Shown here one piece after another: positions 7,859 to 14,598 of a DNA stretch of 18,321 bases. Below the pieces are notes generated by a model, which did not search any database, had not been told where the DNA came from, and saw nothing but the letters and a program-made list of their open reading frames with translations. The number at the start of each line of letters is the position of its first letter. Positions within the stretch are counted from its first letter, which is position 1. The translations under genes and the position numbers were made by a program. Location of the stretch: NCBI GenBank assembly GCA_023413895.1, contig JAEZOU010000088.1:1-18321 (forward strand), written 5' to 3'. The DNA is from Bacteroidota bacterium. Its GTDB lineage: Bacteria; Bacteroidota; Bacteroidia; Bacteroidales; WCHB1-69.

Positions 7859-8884
7859 TTAAATACCTTCAATGATTGTACACCAACCGAATTTATCTTC
7901 GATTTCGCCATATTGGATACCCATCAACATCTCGCGCATTTTAATGCTCCAAGGTCCTGGTTGACCATCTTTTGAAATCACATATTCTGTTCCTGTAGCA
8001 CGGTCTTGAACCATACGAATAGGAGAGATAACAGCTGCTGTACCGCAAGCACCAGCTTCTTCGAAAGTTCCGATTTCGTCCAATCTGATATGACGTCTTT
8101 CTACTACCAAACCTAAATCTTCAGCAATCACTGTTAAACTCTTGTTTGTAATTGAAGGAAGGATAGAGTTAGATTCTGGGGTAACATATTTACCATCTTT
8201 AATACCAAAGAAATTTGCTGGACCCGCTTCATCGATATAAGTTTTAGTTTTTGCATCAGCAAAGATAGATGCGCTAAATCCTTCCTTATGAGCTCTTTCA
8301 CCTGCGCGTAAAGAAGCAGCGTAGTTTCCACCTACTTTAACGTGACCTGTTCCAAGAGGAGCGGCTCTATCATAATCCAAAGCAATTTGCATATTAGTAG
8401 GTTTGAAACCTTCTTTGAAGTATGGTCCTACTGGTGTTACAAAAGTGATGAAAAGATATTCATTAGCAGGTTTTACGCCTACAGTGATACCCGTTCCTAT
8501 CAACAATGGACGAATATACAATGAGCCTTCTGTTCCGTAAGGAGGAATGTAATCAGCATTCATTTTGATTACAGTTTCCATTGCTTCAAAGAACAACTCT
8601 TTAGGTAAAGAAGCCATCATAACAGCATCAGCAGAGCTATTCAAGCGTTTCCAGTTTTCTTCCCAACGGAATAAACGAACTTTTCCATCTTTTCCTCGGA
8701 AAGCTTTCATACCTTCAAAAGCTTCTTGACCATAGTGCAAGCAACTTGCAGCCATGTGCATTGGGATATTTTCATCAGAAGAAACTTCCAATTTACCCCA
8801 TTCTCCATTTCTAAAATAGCAACGTACGTTGTAATCAGTCTTTACATAACCGAAAGACAAACTTTTCCAATCAATATTTTTCAT
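7859..8884 (-). CDS. ilvE: Branched-chain amino acid aminotransferase, type II BCAT
   Basis: The protein has 341 residues and is a PLP-dependent fold-type IV aminotransferase. It interconverts Leu, Ile and Val with their 2-oxo acids, using glutamate/2-oxoglutarate, as the last step of branched-chain synthesis or the first of breakdown. Landmarks: YGQEAFEGMKAFRG (51-64), RPLLIGTG (125-132), the PLP lysine K183 in GHVKVGGNYAAS, IDEAGPANFFG, and the C-terminal GACGTAAVISPI. Length and motifs match the eukaryote-like BCAT group (about 340-360 residues) rather than the shorter E. coli form. It follows apt by 31 bases and precedes the S41 protease by 26 bases, with no recognisable promoter of its own, so it is probably in one operon with them. 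Neighbours give no other branched-chain pathway gene. Confidence 0.95.
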   Translation of the reverse strand: MKNIDWKSLSFGYVKTDYNVRCYFRNGEWGKLEVSSDENIPMHMAASCLHYGQEAFEGMKAFRGKDGKVRLFRWEENWKRLNSSADAVMMASLPKELFFEAMETVIKMNADYIPPYGTEGSLYIRPLLIGTGITVGVKPANEYLFITFVTPVGPYFKEGFKPTNMQIALDYDRAAPLGTGHVKVGGNYAASLRAGERAHKEGFSASIFADAKTKTYIDEAGPANFFGIKDGKYVTPESNSILPSITNKSLTVIAEDLGLVVERRHIRLDEIGTFEEAGACGTAAVISPIRMVQDRATGTEYVISKDGQPGPWSIKMREMLMGIQYGEIEDKFGWCTIIEGI

Positions 8885-8915
8885 TACTTTAATGTTTTAA
8901 TTTGTATTAGGTTTA

Positions 8916-9425
8916 CTATTTGATAATCATACTATTAACAGAATAATCTTTCAATTTTTCTCTTCCTTTCAAGAATGATAATTCGATAAGAAAAAGGAAA
9001 CTTATTGATGATGGATTGAAATTTTTCACCAAATTGGCAGCTGCTTCTGCAGTTCCTCCTGTTGCCAAAACGTCATCAAAAATCAATACTCTTTGATTTT
9101 CTTTTATCGATTCTTGATGAATTTCGATGGAAGCGGTTCCATACTCTAACGCAAAATCTGCCGAAAAGGTTTTGTAGGGAAGTTTACCTTTTTTACGAAT
9201 TGGAACAAAAGGAATGTTGAGAGCCAAAGATAATGCGGGGCCAAAGATATAACCGCGTGCCTCTAAAGCCACTATTACTTCAGGTTTTAGTTCGCGTGCC
9301 TGTTCCAACAACTCTTTAAAGGTTTTCTGAAAAGTTTCGGCATCATCCAAAAGTGTTGTAATATCCATAAAATCAACACCTTTAATTGGAAAATCCGGGA
9401 TTATTCTAATTTTTTCCAATTCCAT
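8916..9425 (-). CDS. apt: Adenine phosphoribosyltransferase
   Basis: The protein has 169 residues, the usual length. It converts adenine and PRPP to AMP and pyrophosphate in purine salvage in the cytosol. Visible family signatures are IPDFPIKGVDFMDIT (9-23), VALEARGYIFGPALS (52-66), the segment KKGKLPYKT and the PRPP-binding loop VLIFDDVLATGGTAEAA (113-129). The start at 9425 gives the normal MELEKIR-IPDFP N-terminus. A -7 promoter element lies 22 bases upstream, and the gene heads the unit apt-ilvE-ctp-dnaG. The AMP product links it loosely with the PurF-like protein further upstream, but the two are separate transcription units. Confidence 0.96.
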   Translation of the reverse strand: MELEKIRIIPDFPIKGVDFMDITTLLDDAETFQKTFKELLEQARELKPEVIVALEARGYIFGPALSLALNIPFVPIRKKGKLPYKTFSADFALEYGTASIEIHQESIKENQRVLIFDDVLATGGTAEAAANLVKNFNPSSISFLFLIELSFLKGREKLKDYSVNSMIIK

Positions 9426-9447
9426 TTTCTTAAGAGATTTTATCCTG

Positions 9448-9455
9448 CAAAAGTA
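9448..9455 (-). promoter_or_regulatory. -7 promoter element (TACTTTTG) for the apt-ilvE-ctp-dnaG unit
   Basis: The minus strand reads TACTTTTGC, matching TAnnTTTG, 22 bases before the apt start. A TTTG lies upstream, but at a spacing of only 15 bases, shorter than the usual 19-21, so the -33 assignment is uncertain. Confidence 0.5.
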
Positions 9456-9499
9456 AGATTTTTTTTAATACAAAACACAACTTTGAAGATGAAATTCCG

Positions 9500-10549
9500 T
9501 TATCGATTTGGTAATCTATCAATATCTTCTATTAGTTGACAAATATGCTCTGATTGTGTTGCCCAACTAGTACAAAATCTTACCGCAGCGTACTCCTGAT
9601 CAACTCTTTTCCAAAATCCAAATAGGTATTTCTTTTCAAGAATTTCAATCTCGAGATTGCTTAAAATTGGAAATTGTTGGTTTGTTGAAGAATCATATAG
9701 AAAATCAATTCCTTTTTTTGCAAAGGCATTATGAATATGCATAGCTAATTTATTTGCCTTTTCAGCTATTTCAAAATAGAGATTTTCTGTAAAAAGTGTA
9801 CAAAATTGTATTCCAATAATTCTTCCTTTGGCTAACAATCCTCCTTGCTGTTTAATTAGATACCTAAAATCCTTTTTGAGGGCATTATTATTTATAACCA
9901 CTGCTTCGCCTAATAGCGCTCCGACTTTAGTTCCTCCGATATAAAAAACGTCAGTCAGCTTTACAAAATCTTGCAAAGTTAAATCATTATCGTGAGCTGT
10001 CAGGCCATACCCTAATCGTGCGCCATCAACAAAAAGGGGTAATTCATATTTTTTGCAGACATTATGAACCTCTTGTAATTCTGATTTTGAGTAGATTGTA
10101 CCATTTTCTGTAGGGAAAGAGATATATACCATACCTGGTTGCACGATATGTTCGTGAGTTACATCTTCCCAATGGCTGCTACAATAATTTTCAATCTGTT
10201 GAGCAGAAATTTTTCCATCGGAAGATGGAAGAGGAAGCACTTTATGCCCACGCGCCTCGATTGCTCCTGTTTCATGTATGTTGATGTGTCCACTTTCAGC
10301 ACAAATAACACCTTGATGAGGGCGAAGAATGGAACTGATAACTGTTGTATTGGTTTGAGTACCACCGACAAGAAAATGCACATCAGAATTAGGTGCATTA
10401 CACACATTTTTAATTAAAGTTCTTGCCTGATTACAATATTCATCTTCACTGTAACCTAAGGTTTGCTCCATATTGGTGGCTATCATTTTTTCTAAAATTT
10501 TAGGATGCGCTCCTTCTGCATAATCGCATTCAAAAAATATCATACTCAA
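9500..10549 (-). CDS. ltaE: Low-specificity L-threonine aldolase family PLP enzyme
   Basis: The protein has 349 residues. It is a fold-type I PLP enzyme of the beta-eliminating lyase/threonine aldolase family, which cleaves L-threonine or L-allo-threonine to glycine and acetaldehyde. Landmarks: N-terminal FFECDYAEGAHPKIL, the phosphate-binding GGTQTNTT (62-69), ESGHINIHETGA (85-96), LFVDGARLGYGL (172-183; D175 pairs with the PLP ring nitrogen and R178 follows) and the Schiff-base lysine K208 in YIGGTKVGA. Length matches the family. Two ATGs (Met1 and Met3) are possible starts. It follows the TIGR04076-like gene by 45 bases with no clear promoter between, so cotranscription is likely. Substrate preference between threonine isomers cannot be told from the sequence. 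Confidence 0.88.
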   Translation of the reverse strand: MSMIFFECDYAEGAHPKILEKMIATNMEQTLGYSEDEYCNQARTLIKNVCNAPNSDVHFLVGGTQTNTTVISSILRPHQGVICAESGHINIHETGAIEARGHKVLPLPSSDGKISAQQIENYCSSHWEDVTHEHIVQPGMVYISFPTENGTIYSKSELQEVHNVCKKYELPLFVDGARLGYGLTAHDNDLTLQDFVKLTDVFYIGGTKVGALLGEAVVINNNALKKDFRYLIKQQGGLLAKGRIIGIQFCTLFTENLYFEIAEKANKLAMHIHNAFAKKGIDFLYDSSTNQQFPILSNLEIEILEKKYLFGFWKRVDQEYAAVRFCTSWATQSEHICQLIEDIDRLPNR

Positions 10550-10594
10550 AGTTTTAAAATTCTGTAAGAACTAATTTATTGGGGAAATTGATGA

Positions 10595-10900
10595 TTACTC
10601 ATCCATCGTTTCTACGAGAAAAGTAACAGGTCGAAATCCATCATTACAAGAAAGCATTGCCGAATGAGGGTTTTTCATCCAACCATCAAAAAAGTTTCCT
10701 CCTCCATTGGCTAATTCTTGCACAAAGGGAAGAAGTGTTTGCCACGCACTACTGCACAAATTATCAGGCTTTTGGCAATCTGTAACAATAAATGTATCCT
10801 CTTTTTTTAGGTTACAAGCATGTTCAATAGGATTTTCATACTGTTGCATTAGGTCGTGATAGCACGTAATGCGCATAACTGTAATTTTGATTTTTTTCAT
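10595..10900 (-). CDS. TIGR04076-like small protein, function unknown
   Basis: The protein has 101 residues. The pattern KKIKITVMRI at the start, a central Cys followed later by SSAWQTLLPFVQELANGG, and a C-terminal cysteine followed by DGFRPVTFLVE match what I recall of the TIGR04076 family of small cytosolic proteins with no assigned activity. Cysteines lie at about residues 13, 29, 42, 49 and 85, so metal binding or redox activity is possible but unproven. It lies just after the S16 terminator and before the threonine aldolase gene (45-base gap). A TATTTTTG element ends only 5 bases before the ATG, which would imply an almost leaderless transcript; otherwise expression depends on readthrough of the terminator. 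Confidence 0.78.
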   Translation of the reverse strand: MKKIKITVMRITCYHDLMQQYENPIEHACNLKKEDTFIVTDCQKPDNLCSSAWQTLLPFVQELANGGGNFFDGWMKNPHSAMLSCNDGFRPVTFLVETMDE

Positions 10901-10905
10901 GGCTA

Positions 10906-10913
10906 CAAAAATA
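10906..10913 (-). promoter_or_regulatory. Possible -7 element (TATTTTTG) inside the S16 terminator U-tract
   Basis: The minus strand reads TATTTTTG directly after the eight-T run of the S16 terminator and 5 bases before the start codon at 10900. It matches TAnnTTTG, but the position would put transcription start almost on the ATG, and a T-rich tract gives chance matches easily. Confidence 0.25.
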
Positions 10914-10947
10914 AAAAAAATCGGGGATAACCCAATGGCTACCCCCG
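10913..10947 (-). terminator. Strong rho-independent terminator after rpsP
   Basis: On the minus strand an 11-base-pair stem forms: CGGGG then GTAGCC pair with GGTTAT then CCCCG around the loop ATTG, followed by A and a run of eight T. Two of the inner pairs and one at the junction are G-U pairs, which form only in the minus-strand RNA. On the + strand these become A-C mismatches, so the terminator is directional. It starts 25 bases downstream of the S16 stop. Confidence 0.92.
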
Positions 10948-10971
10948 TAAATTTGTGTAAAACGAAGAGGA

Positions 10972-11517
10972 TTAAGCTTCAGCAGGAGTTTCTTCTGCTT
11001 CAGTAGCTTCAACGTTTTCTTCAGCTTCCTCAGCAGCAGCAGCTTCTTCAGCGGCAGCAGCAGCATATTTTGCAGCAACTTTTGCAGAGATAGCTTCTTT
11101 TACTTTAATTTCAGCTTCGATACGTTTTTTGTTTTCAGCTCTTTGTTTGTCTGCAAGTTCGCGTTTCATATTGTTAATCTTAGATTCTTTTTCTTGTTTC
11201 CAAGCATCAAATCTACGATTAGCTTCAGTTTCTGAGAACGCACCTTTAGCGACACCACCTTTTAAGTGTTTCATTAAATAAACACCTTCGTTTTTGAGAA
11301 TCGAACGAACTGTATCTGATGGATCAGCACCTACTTCAACCCAATACAATGCTCTTTCAAAATTAATGTTGATTGTTGCAGGATGAGTCAATGGATTATA
11401 AGTGCCTAACTTTTCAATAAAACGTCCGTCACGTGGTGCACGACCATCCGCAATTACAATGTGATAAAAAGGTTGGTTCTTTTTACCAAATCTTTGTAAT
11501 CTGATTCTTGTTGCCAT
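10972..11517 (-). CDS. rpsP: 30S ribosomal protein S16 with long acidic Ala/Glu-rich C-terminal extension
   Basis: The protein has 181 residues. Residues 1 to about 82 are the S16 fold (MATRIRLQRFGKKNQPFYHI, ADGRAPRDGRFIEKLGTYNP, RALYWVEVGADPSDTVRSIL), a 30S subunit assembly protein. Typical S16 has about 80-90 residues. The remaining 100 or so are an extension: a charged, probably helical part (about 95-135, rich in K/E/R) and then an Ala/Glu-rich tail (about 142-181). Such extended S16 proteins are known in Bacteroidetes, and the extension is probably exposed on the ribosome surface; its role is not known to me. The gene is monocistronic, with a -7 element 41 bases upstream and a strong terminator. 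The usual rimM-trmD-rplS neighbours are absent. Confidence 0.96.
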   Translation of the reverse strand: MATRIRLQRFGKKNQPFYHIVIADGRAPRDGRFIEKLGTYNPLTHPATININFERALYWVEVGADPSDTVRSILKNEGVYLMKHLKGGVAKGAFSETEANRRFDAWKQEKESKINNMKRELADKQRAENKKRIEAEIKVKEAISAKVAAKYAAAAAEEAAAAEEAEENVEATEAEETPAEA

Positions 11518-11558
11518 AATTGTTTATTTTAAAGTGTTTGTAAAAATTTTTAAGCGCG

Positions 11559-11566
11559 CAAAATTA
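11559..11566 (-). promoter_or_regulatory. -7 promoter element (TAATTTTG) for rpsP
   Basis: The minus strand reads TAATTTTGC, matching TAnnTTTG, 41 bases upstream of the S16 start codon. No clear -33 TTTG is seen. Confidence 0.5.
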
Positions 11567-11713
11567 CATATTTTTTTAAATCAGAACACCTTATCAAATG
11601 AAATATTTTGGAGCAAAAAACCCTACGAAAAAAAGGATCAATTTTTATTATATTTTACTGATAATTACGACTTTACAAATTTTGTGTTTTAAAATTTCTT
11701 TAGCAACAAATAT

Positions 11714-11739
11714 TTTTTTCAATCTTATCATTGAAAAAA
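11714..11739. repeat. 10-base perfect inverted repeat downstream of the macro-like gene
   Basis: Arms TTTTTTCAAT (11714-11723) and ATTGAAAAAA (11730-11739) flank a 6-base loop. T lies in the 5' arm and A in the 3' arm on both strands, the opposite of a rho-independent terminator. It could still be an mRNA 3'-end hairpin for the purF unit, 58 bases beyond its last stop. Confidence 0.45.
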
Positions 11740-11796
11740 GGTTTGTAAAAATAGAAAATTTACGAATAAAAAGGCGCAAACTTAGGTTATCCGTTT

Positions 11797-12183
11797 TTAA
11801 ATAAGTTTCCACCATTTTTCTGGAAGTGCCACATTTTCCAACTCTTTAGCTCGAGCAAAAAGGGGTGCAATTTCGTCATCTTTAAAACCTGCTATACCGC
11901 ACCCGATACGAGTTACCAAAAAACGATATTCTGGGTGCTCTGATGCAAAGATGATAAATTCGTCGATATAGGGTTGAACTCTTCGAAGTTCATCAAACAT
12001 TGTAGGAATAGCAAAGCTTTTTCCTTGCAAGCCAAAACCTTGCCCCCAAACAGCACCAAATTTTTTATAAGCAACTCGCGCAGCTCCTCCAGCATGAAGT
12101 CCGTGCTGGTTACTACCGAACACAAAAATTTCGTTATCTTGAAGCTCTTCAATATTTTCAGATGCTATTCTTTCTTTATTCAT
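11797..12183 (-). CDS. Macro-domain-like protein (A1S_2505-type), function unknown
   Basis: The protein has 128 residues. The core motifs FVFGSNQHGLHAGGAARVA (21-39) and FLVTRIGCGIAGFKDDEIAPLF (88-109) follow the pattern of macro domains: a glycine-rich loop after an Asn, then a second glycine loop before a helix. They match the phage- and plasmid-associated family annotated as A1S_2505-type, as I recall it. Macro domains bind ADP-ribose or related nucleotides and some remove ADP-ribose from targets; activity here is inference. It starts 4 bases after the stop of the zinc-ribbon gene, which itself follows purF by 13 bases, so the three are almost certainly cotranscribed. It ends in LPEKWWKLI. 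No signal peptide or membrane segment is seen. Confidence 0.72.
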   Translation of the reverse strand: MNKERIASENIEELQDNEIFVFGSNQHGLHAGGAARVAYKKFGAVWGQGFGLQGKSFAIPTMFDELRRVQPYIDEFIIFASEHPEYRFLVTRIGCGIAGFKDDEIAPLFARAKELENVALPEKWWKLI

Positions 12184-12187
12184 TGTT

Positions 12188-12466
12188 TTATAGGTTATTA
12201 TCTTTTTTTAGTTTGATAAGTTGTCCGAAGAGAAAATCATTTTGAAGCTGCATTTCAGGATTTTTTTGTACTATCGATCTCTTTTTCTCCTCCTTTTGAG
12301 TTTGCGACTTGTGCGAAGTGATATGCCAACACAAACAGCTACAACATTTATACGCATATTGTTGACTATTATGTTGTTCTATAAAATCTATTGCTTCTTC
12401 ACGCGTTTTAAAACGCCGTTTCTCTCCACCATAAGCATAGCAATATTCGCTTCTTTTTGTAGGCAT
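12188..12466 (-). CDS. Small zinc-ribbon-like protein
   Basis: The protein has 92 residues from the preferred ATG at 12466 (MPTKRSEYCYAYGGEKRRF). An ATG at 12505 would overlap the PurF-like gene by 26 bases and add 13 residues (MMVAVGENRKSNA) that look like a shadow of PurF coding, so the shorter form is chosen. Residues 20-33 (KTREEAIDFIEQHN) are a helix as in a treble-clef leader, followed by YKCCSCLCWHITSH (39-52), which fits the pattern YxCxxCxxWHxTS found in small phage and bacterial zinc-binding proteins; C41, C44, H48 and possibly H52 are the candidate ligands. The C-terminal 40 residues are charged and Lys/Gln-rich. A nucleic-acid-binding role is plausible but not shown. It lies 13 bases after purF and 4 bases before the macro-like gene. 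Confidence 0.7.
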   Translation of the reverse strand: MPTKRSEYCYAYGGEKRRFKTREEAIDFIEQHNSQQYAYKCCSCLCWHITSHKSQTQKEEKKRSIVQKNPEMQLQNDFLFGQLIKLKKDNNL

Positions 12467-12479
12467 TGCGTTGCTTTTT

Positions 12480-13886
12480 CTATTCTCCCCAACTGCTACC
12501 ATCAAAACAATGCATACAAAGTCGCTCTTTAGGCAAGCCTATCGACTTAGCAATGGTTGATAAAGTATTGAATTTCAAAGTATCAACACCAATATGTTTG
12601 CGAAGAACCTCAACCATTTTTGCGTATTCTGGAGTGGTTTCATCAACATATTTATGTAGATTTTTAGCGCTATCGCCTTCTAACTCCTTGATTACTCTAC
12701 GGGTAATCAGTTCCATTTCTGTTTTCGATGCGGAAAAATTCAAGTAGTGACAGCCATAAAGAAGTGGTGGACAACTTACGCGAATATGCACTTCTTTCGC
12801 TCCATATTCATACATCATTCTCACATTATCACGAAGTTGGGTACCTCGCACAATGGAATCATCACAAAAAACGGCGCGCTTTCCTGTCAAAATAGAACGG
12901 TTAGGTAGCAATTTCATCTTGGCAACATGCTCGCGCATCTCTTGACTTGCAGGAGTAAAACTACGTGACCAAGTAGGAGAATATTTTACAATTCCACGTT
13001 GGTAAGCAATCCCTTTTCCAGTAGCATAACCTAATGCCATACCAATTCCTGAATCTGGAATTGCGGAAACGAAATCAGCTTCAATATCATCATTTTTACC
13101 CATTTCATACCCTCCTATATAGCGAGAGTTTTCCACATTTATATTTTCATAATCTGCAGAAGGATAACCGTAATAAGTCCATAAGAATGAGCAAATCTGC
13201 ATCTTTTCATTAGGGGCTAACATCTGCTGACATCCAAAAGAGGAAACACGAACAACCTCTCCTGGGCCAACAAAACGTTCAATTTCGTAGTCTAAATTTG
13301 CAAAGCTATGGCTATCGAAAGCCACTGCGTAACCAAATTTATTTTTACCTACAACAATGGGTGTACGACCTAAAAAATCGCGAGCGGCGATAATACCATG
13401 GTCGGTCAAAATTAGCATTGAGCAGGAACCTTTCACTTTATTATAGACATTTTGAATTCCGTCCGTAAAAGTTTTTCCTTGCGTAATAAGAAGAGCTATC
13501 AACTCGGTAGGATTTGTATTCCCTGAACTAAGTTCTGTAAATTGTTGATTGCGCTCCAAGCACTCCTTCTCTAATTCATCTAAGTTATTGATTCTTGCAA
13601 CAGTAACAATTGCAAACTTTCCCAAATGTGAATTCACAACAATAGGTTGTGCATCGGTATCACTGATAACACCAATTCCACAATTTCCCTTGAATTTATC
13701 TAATTCATCACCAAATTTTGTTTTAAAATAGGTGTTCTCAATATTGTGAATTGAACGATGAAACACCTCATTTTCCATCGTTACCATTCCACCACGACGT
13801 GTACCTAAATGGGAATGATAATCAATTCCATAGAAAAGGTCTGAAACACAAGGTCTTTTAGAAGCTACGCCAAAAAATCCACCCAT
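12480..13886 (-). CDS. purF: Amidophosphoribosyltransferase-like protein lacking the glutaminase active site
   Basis: The protein has 468 residues. PurF normally makes phosphoribosylamine from PRPP and glutamine in the first step of purine synthesis, with an N-terminal Ntn glutaminase and a C-terminal PRTase. The PRTase half is intact: AVFCDDSIVRGTQLRDN (338-354) is the PRPP loop, and AKEVHIRVSCPP follows. The four cysteines expected for the Bacillus-type [4Fe-4S] cluster are present: C232 (ICSF), C379 (YGCH) and C457/C460 (LCMHC). The glutaminase half is degenerate. The nucleophile Cys after Met1 is Gly (MGGFFGV), the AHNGNL motif reads VARINNL (96-102), and the SD-E motif reads NTNPTEL (123-129). 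It may use free ammonia or a partner glutaminase, or do something else. Such MGG forms are, as far as I recall, widespread in Bacteroidales and annotated as purF; the symbol refers to the family, not to proven activity. It heads a unit with the zinc-ribbon and macro-like genes. Confidence 0.88.
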   Translation of the reverse strand: MGGFFGVASKRPCVSDLFYGIDYHSHLGTRRGGMVTMENEVFHRSIHNIENTYFKTKFGDELDKFKGNCGIGVISDTDAQPIVVNSHLGKFAIVTVARINNLDELEKECLERNQQFTELSSGNTNPTELIALLITQGKTFTDGIQNVYNKVKGSCSMLILTDHGIIAARDFLGRTPIVVGKNKFGYAVAFDSHSFANLDYEIERFVGPGEVVRVSSFGCQQMLAPNEKMQICSFLWTYYGYPSADYENINVENSRYIGGYEMGKNDDIEADFVSAIPDSGIGMALGYATGKGIAYQRGIVKYSPTWSRSFTPASQEMREHVAKMKLLPNRSILTGKRAVFCDDSIVRGTQLRDNVRMMYEYGAKEVHIRVSCPPLLYGCHYLNFSASKTEMELITRRVIKELEGDSAKNLHKYVDETTPEYAKMVEVLRKHIGVDTLKFNTLSTIAKSIGLPKERLCMHCFDGSSWGE

Positions 13887-13930
13887 AATTTACTGAAAAT
13901 TAAATATTTATAATAGTTAGTTTGATTTTG

Positions 13931-13962
13931 CAAAAGTATAAAAAAAATGACAGAAAATTAAA
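13931..13962 (-). promoter_or_regulatory. Promoter for the purF-like unit (TTTA, 20 bases, TACTTTTG)
   Basis: The -7 element TACTTTTG (13931-13938, minus strand, followed by C) lies 44 bases before the start at 13886. TTTA, one base off the TTTG -33 consensus, lies 20 bases upstream of it, which is the expected spacing for the Bacteroidetes primary sigma factor. Confidence 0.55.
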
Positions 13963-13970
13963 TTTATCTA

Positions 13971-13997
13971 CAAAAATGAAGATTTTTATTCATCTTC
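13971..13997 (-). terminator. Probable terminator after the GNAT gene
   Basis: On the minus strand, GAAGAT and ATCTTC (6-base arms, 8-base loop) are followed by ATTTTTG. It starts 19 bases after the GNAT stop and ends just upstream of the purF promoter. The stem is short and AT-rich, so strength is doubtful. Confidence 0.5.
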
Positions 13998-14016
13998 TAA
14001 AATTTTCAATTAAGAT

Positions 14017-14496
14017 TTAGTTTTCTGCGAATGTTCTTAGTTTCTCCTCTGTAAGTCGATAGATAGTCCAATCTTCTAAAGGAGTTGCCCCAATACTTTT
14101 ATAGAAGTTGATGGAAGGGGTGTTCCAATCCAAACAAACCCACTCCATTCTACCGCAATTTCGTTCAAGAGCAATCTGCGCCAAGCGTTGCAGCAATGCT
14201 TTCCCATATCCACGGCCTCTTTTTTCTGGCAACACAAAAAGGTCTTCCAGATAAAGGCCTTTGCGACCTACAAATGTTGAAAAATTGTGAAAAAAAAGTG
14301 CAAATCCTACCACCTCATCATTCTCTTCAGCAAAAATGACTTCAGCTTCGTGGCGCACAAAAATCGACTCATATAGAGTTTTTTCTGTTGCTTCAACTTC
14401 ATTGCTTAGTTTTTCATAATCAGCAAGTTTCTTGATAAATTTTAAAATTGTACCTGCTTCATCGGCACGCGCAGTTCTGATATTAAATTTTTCCAT
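14017..14496 (-). CDS. GNAT-family N-acetyltransferase, diamine/thialysine acetyltransferase-like
   Basis: The protein has 159 residues, a single GNAT domain that transfers acetyl from acetyl-CoA to an amine. The acetyl-CoA loop is visible as EKRGRGYGKALL (91-102; R93-G-R-G-Y-G98), preceded by GLYLEDLFVLP (80-90). The C-terminal WNTPSINFYKSIGATPLEDW (124-143) and the N-terminal IRTARADEAGTILKFIKKLADYEK closely resemble the eukaryotic spermidine/thialysine acetyltransferase (SSAT/SAT2) subgroup. A diamine, polyamine or thialysine substrate is therefore likely but not proven. It has its own promoter with both -33 and -7 elements and a probable terminator, so it appears monocistronic. Confidence 0.85.
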   Translation of the reverse strand: MEKFNIRTARADEAGTILKFIKKLADYEKLSNEVEATEKTLYESIFVRHEAEVIFAEENDEVVGFALFFHNFSTFVGRKGLYLEDLFVLPEKRGRGYGKALLQRLAQIALERNCGRMEWVCLDWNTPSINFYKSIGATPLEDWTIYRLTEEKLRTFAEN

Positions 14497-14518
14497 TCTT
14501 TGAATTATCTTAATTCTG

Positions 14519-14550
14519 CAAATATAATAAACTTTATTGAACCAAACAAA
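14519..14550 (-). promoter_or_regulatory. Promoter of the GNAT gene (TTTG, 20 bases, TATATTTG)
   Basis: On the minus strand TTTG (14547-14550) is followed after 20 bases by TATATTTG (14519-14526), then C. Both elements and the spacing match the Bacteroidetes primary-sigma consensus. The -7 box lies 22 bases before the start codon at 14496. This is the best promoter match in the window. Confidence 0.7.
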
Positions 14551-14598
14551 TACAATATCTTTCTTCTCAATTATTACTTGCCAAAAACAGAAAGATGT

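Larger units (their letters stand above)
11518..11796. other. 279-base AT-rich intergenic region between rpsP and the macro-like gene
   Basis: No convincing gene is seen. The region holds the S16 promoter element near its left end, an AAATTTT/AAAATTT inverted repeat (11677-11683 and 11691-11697) and a perfect 10-base inverted repeat at 11714-11739. A 68-codon + strand open frame (11598-11804) is Lys/Ile-rich and looks like low-complexity chance coding. Confidence 0.6.

Noticed and set aside
10836..11078. 80-codon minus-strand frame rich in Leu and Lys over the S16 tail
   Set aside because: It is the out-of-frame reading of the Ala/Glu-repeat tail of S16 and runs through the terminator into the next gene.
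11598..11804. 68-codon + strand open frame with a hydrophobic stretch between rpsP and the macro-like gene
   Set aside because: Composition is dominated by Lys, Ile, Phe and Leu as expected from AT-rich DNA, no promoter or family resemblance is seen, and it overlaps the end of the macro-like gene.
12467..12505. Upstream ATG for the zinc-ribbon protein giving a 105-residue form
   Set aside because: The added 13 residues lie mostly over the PurF-like coding sequence; the ATG at 12466 gives a natural 13-base gap after purF.
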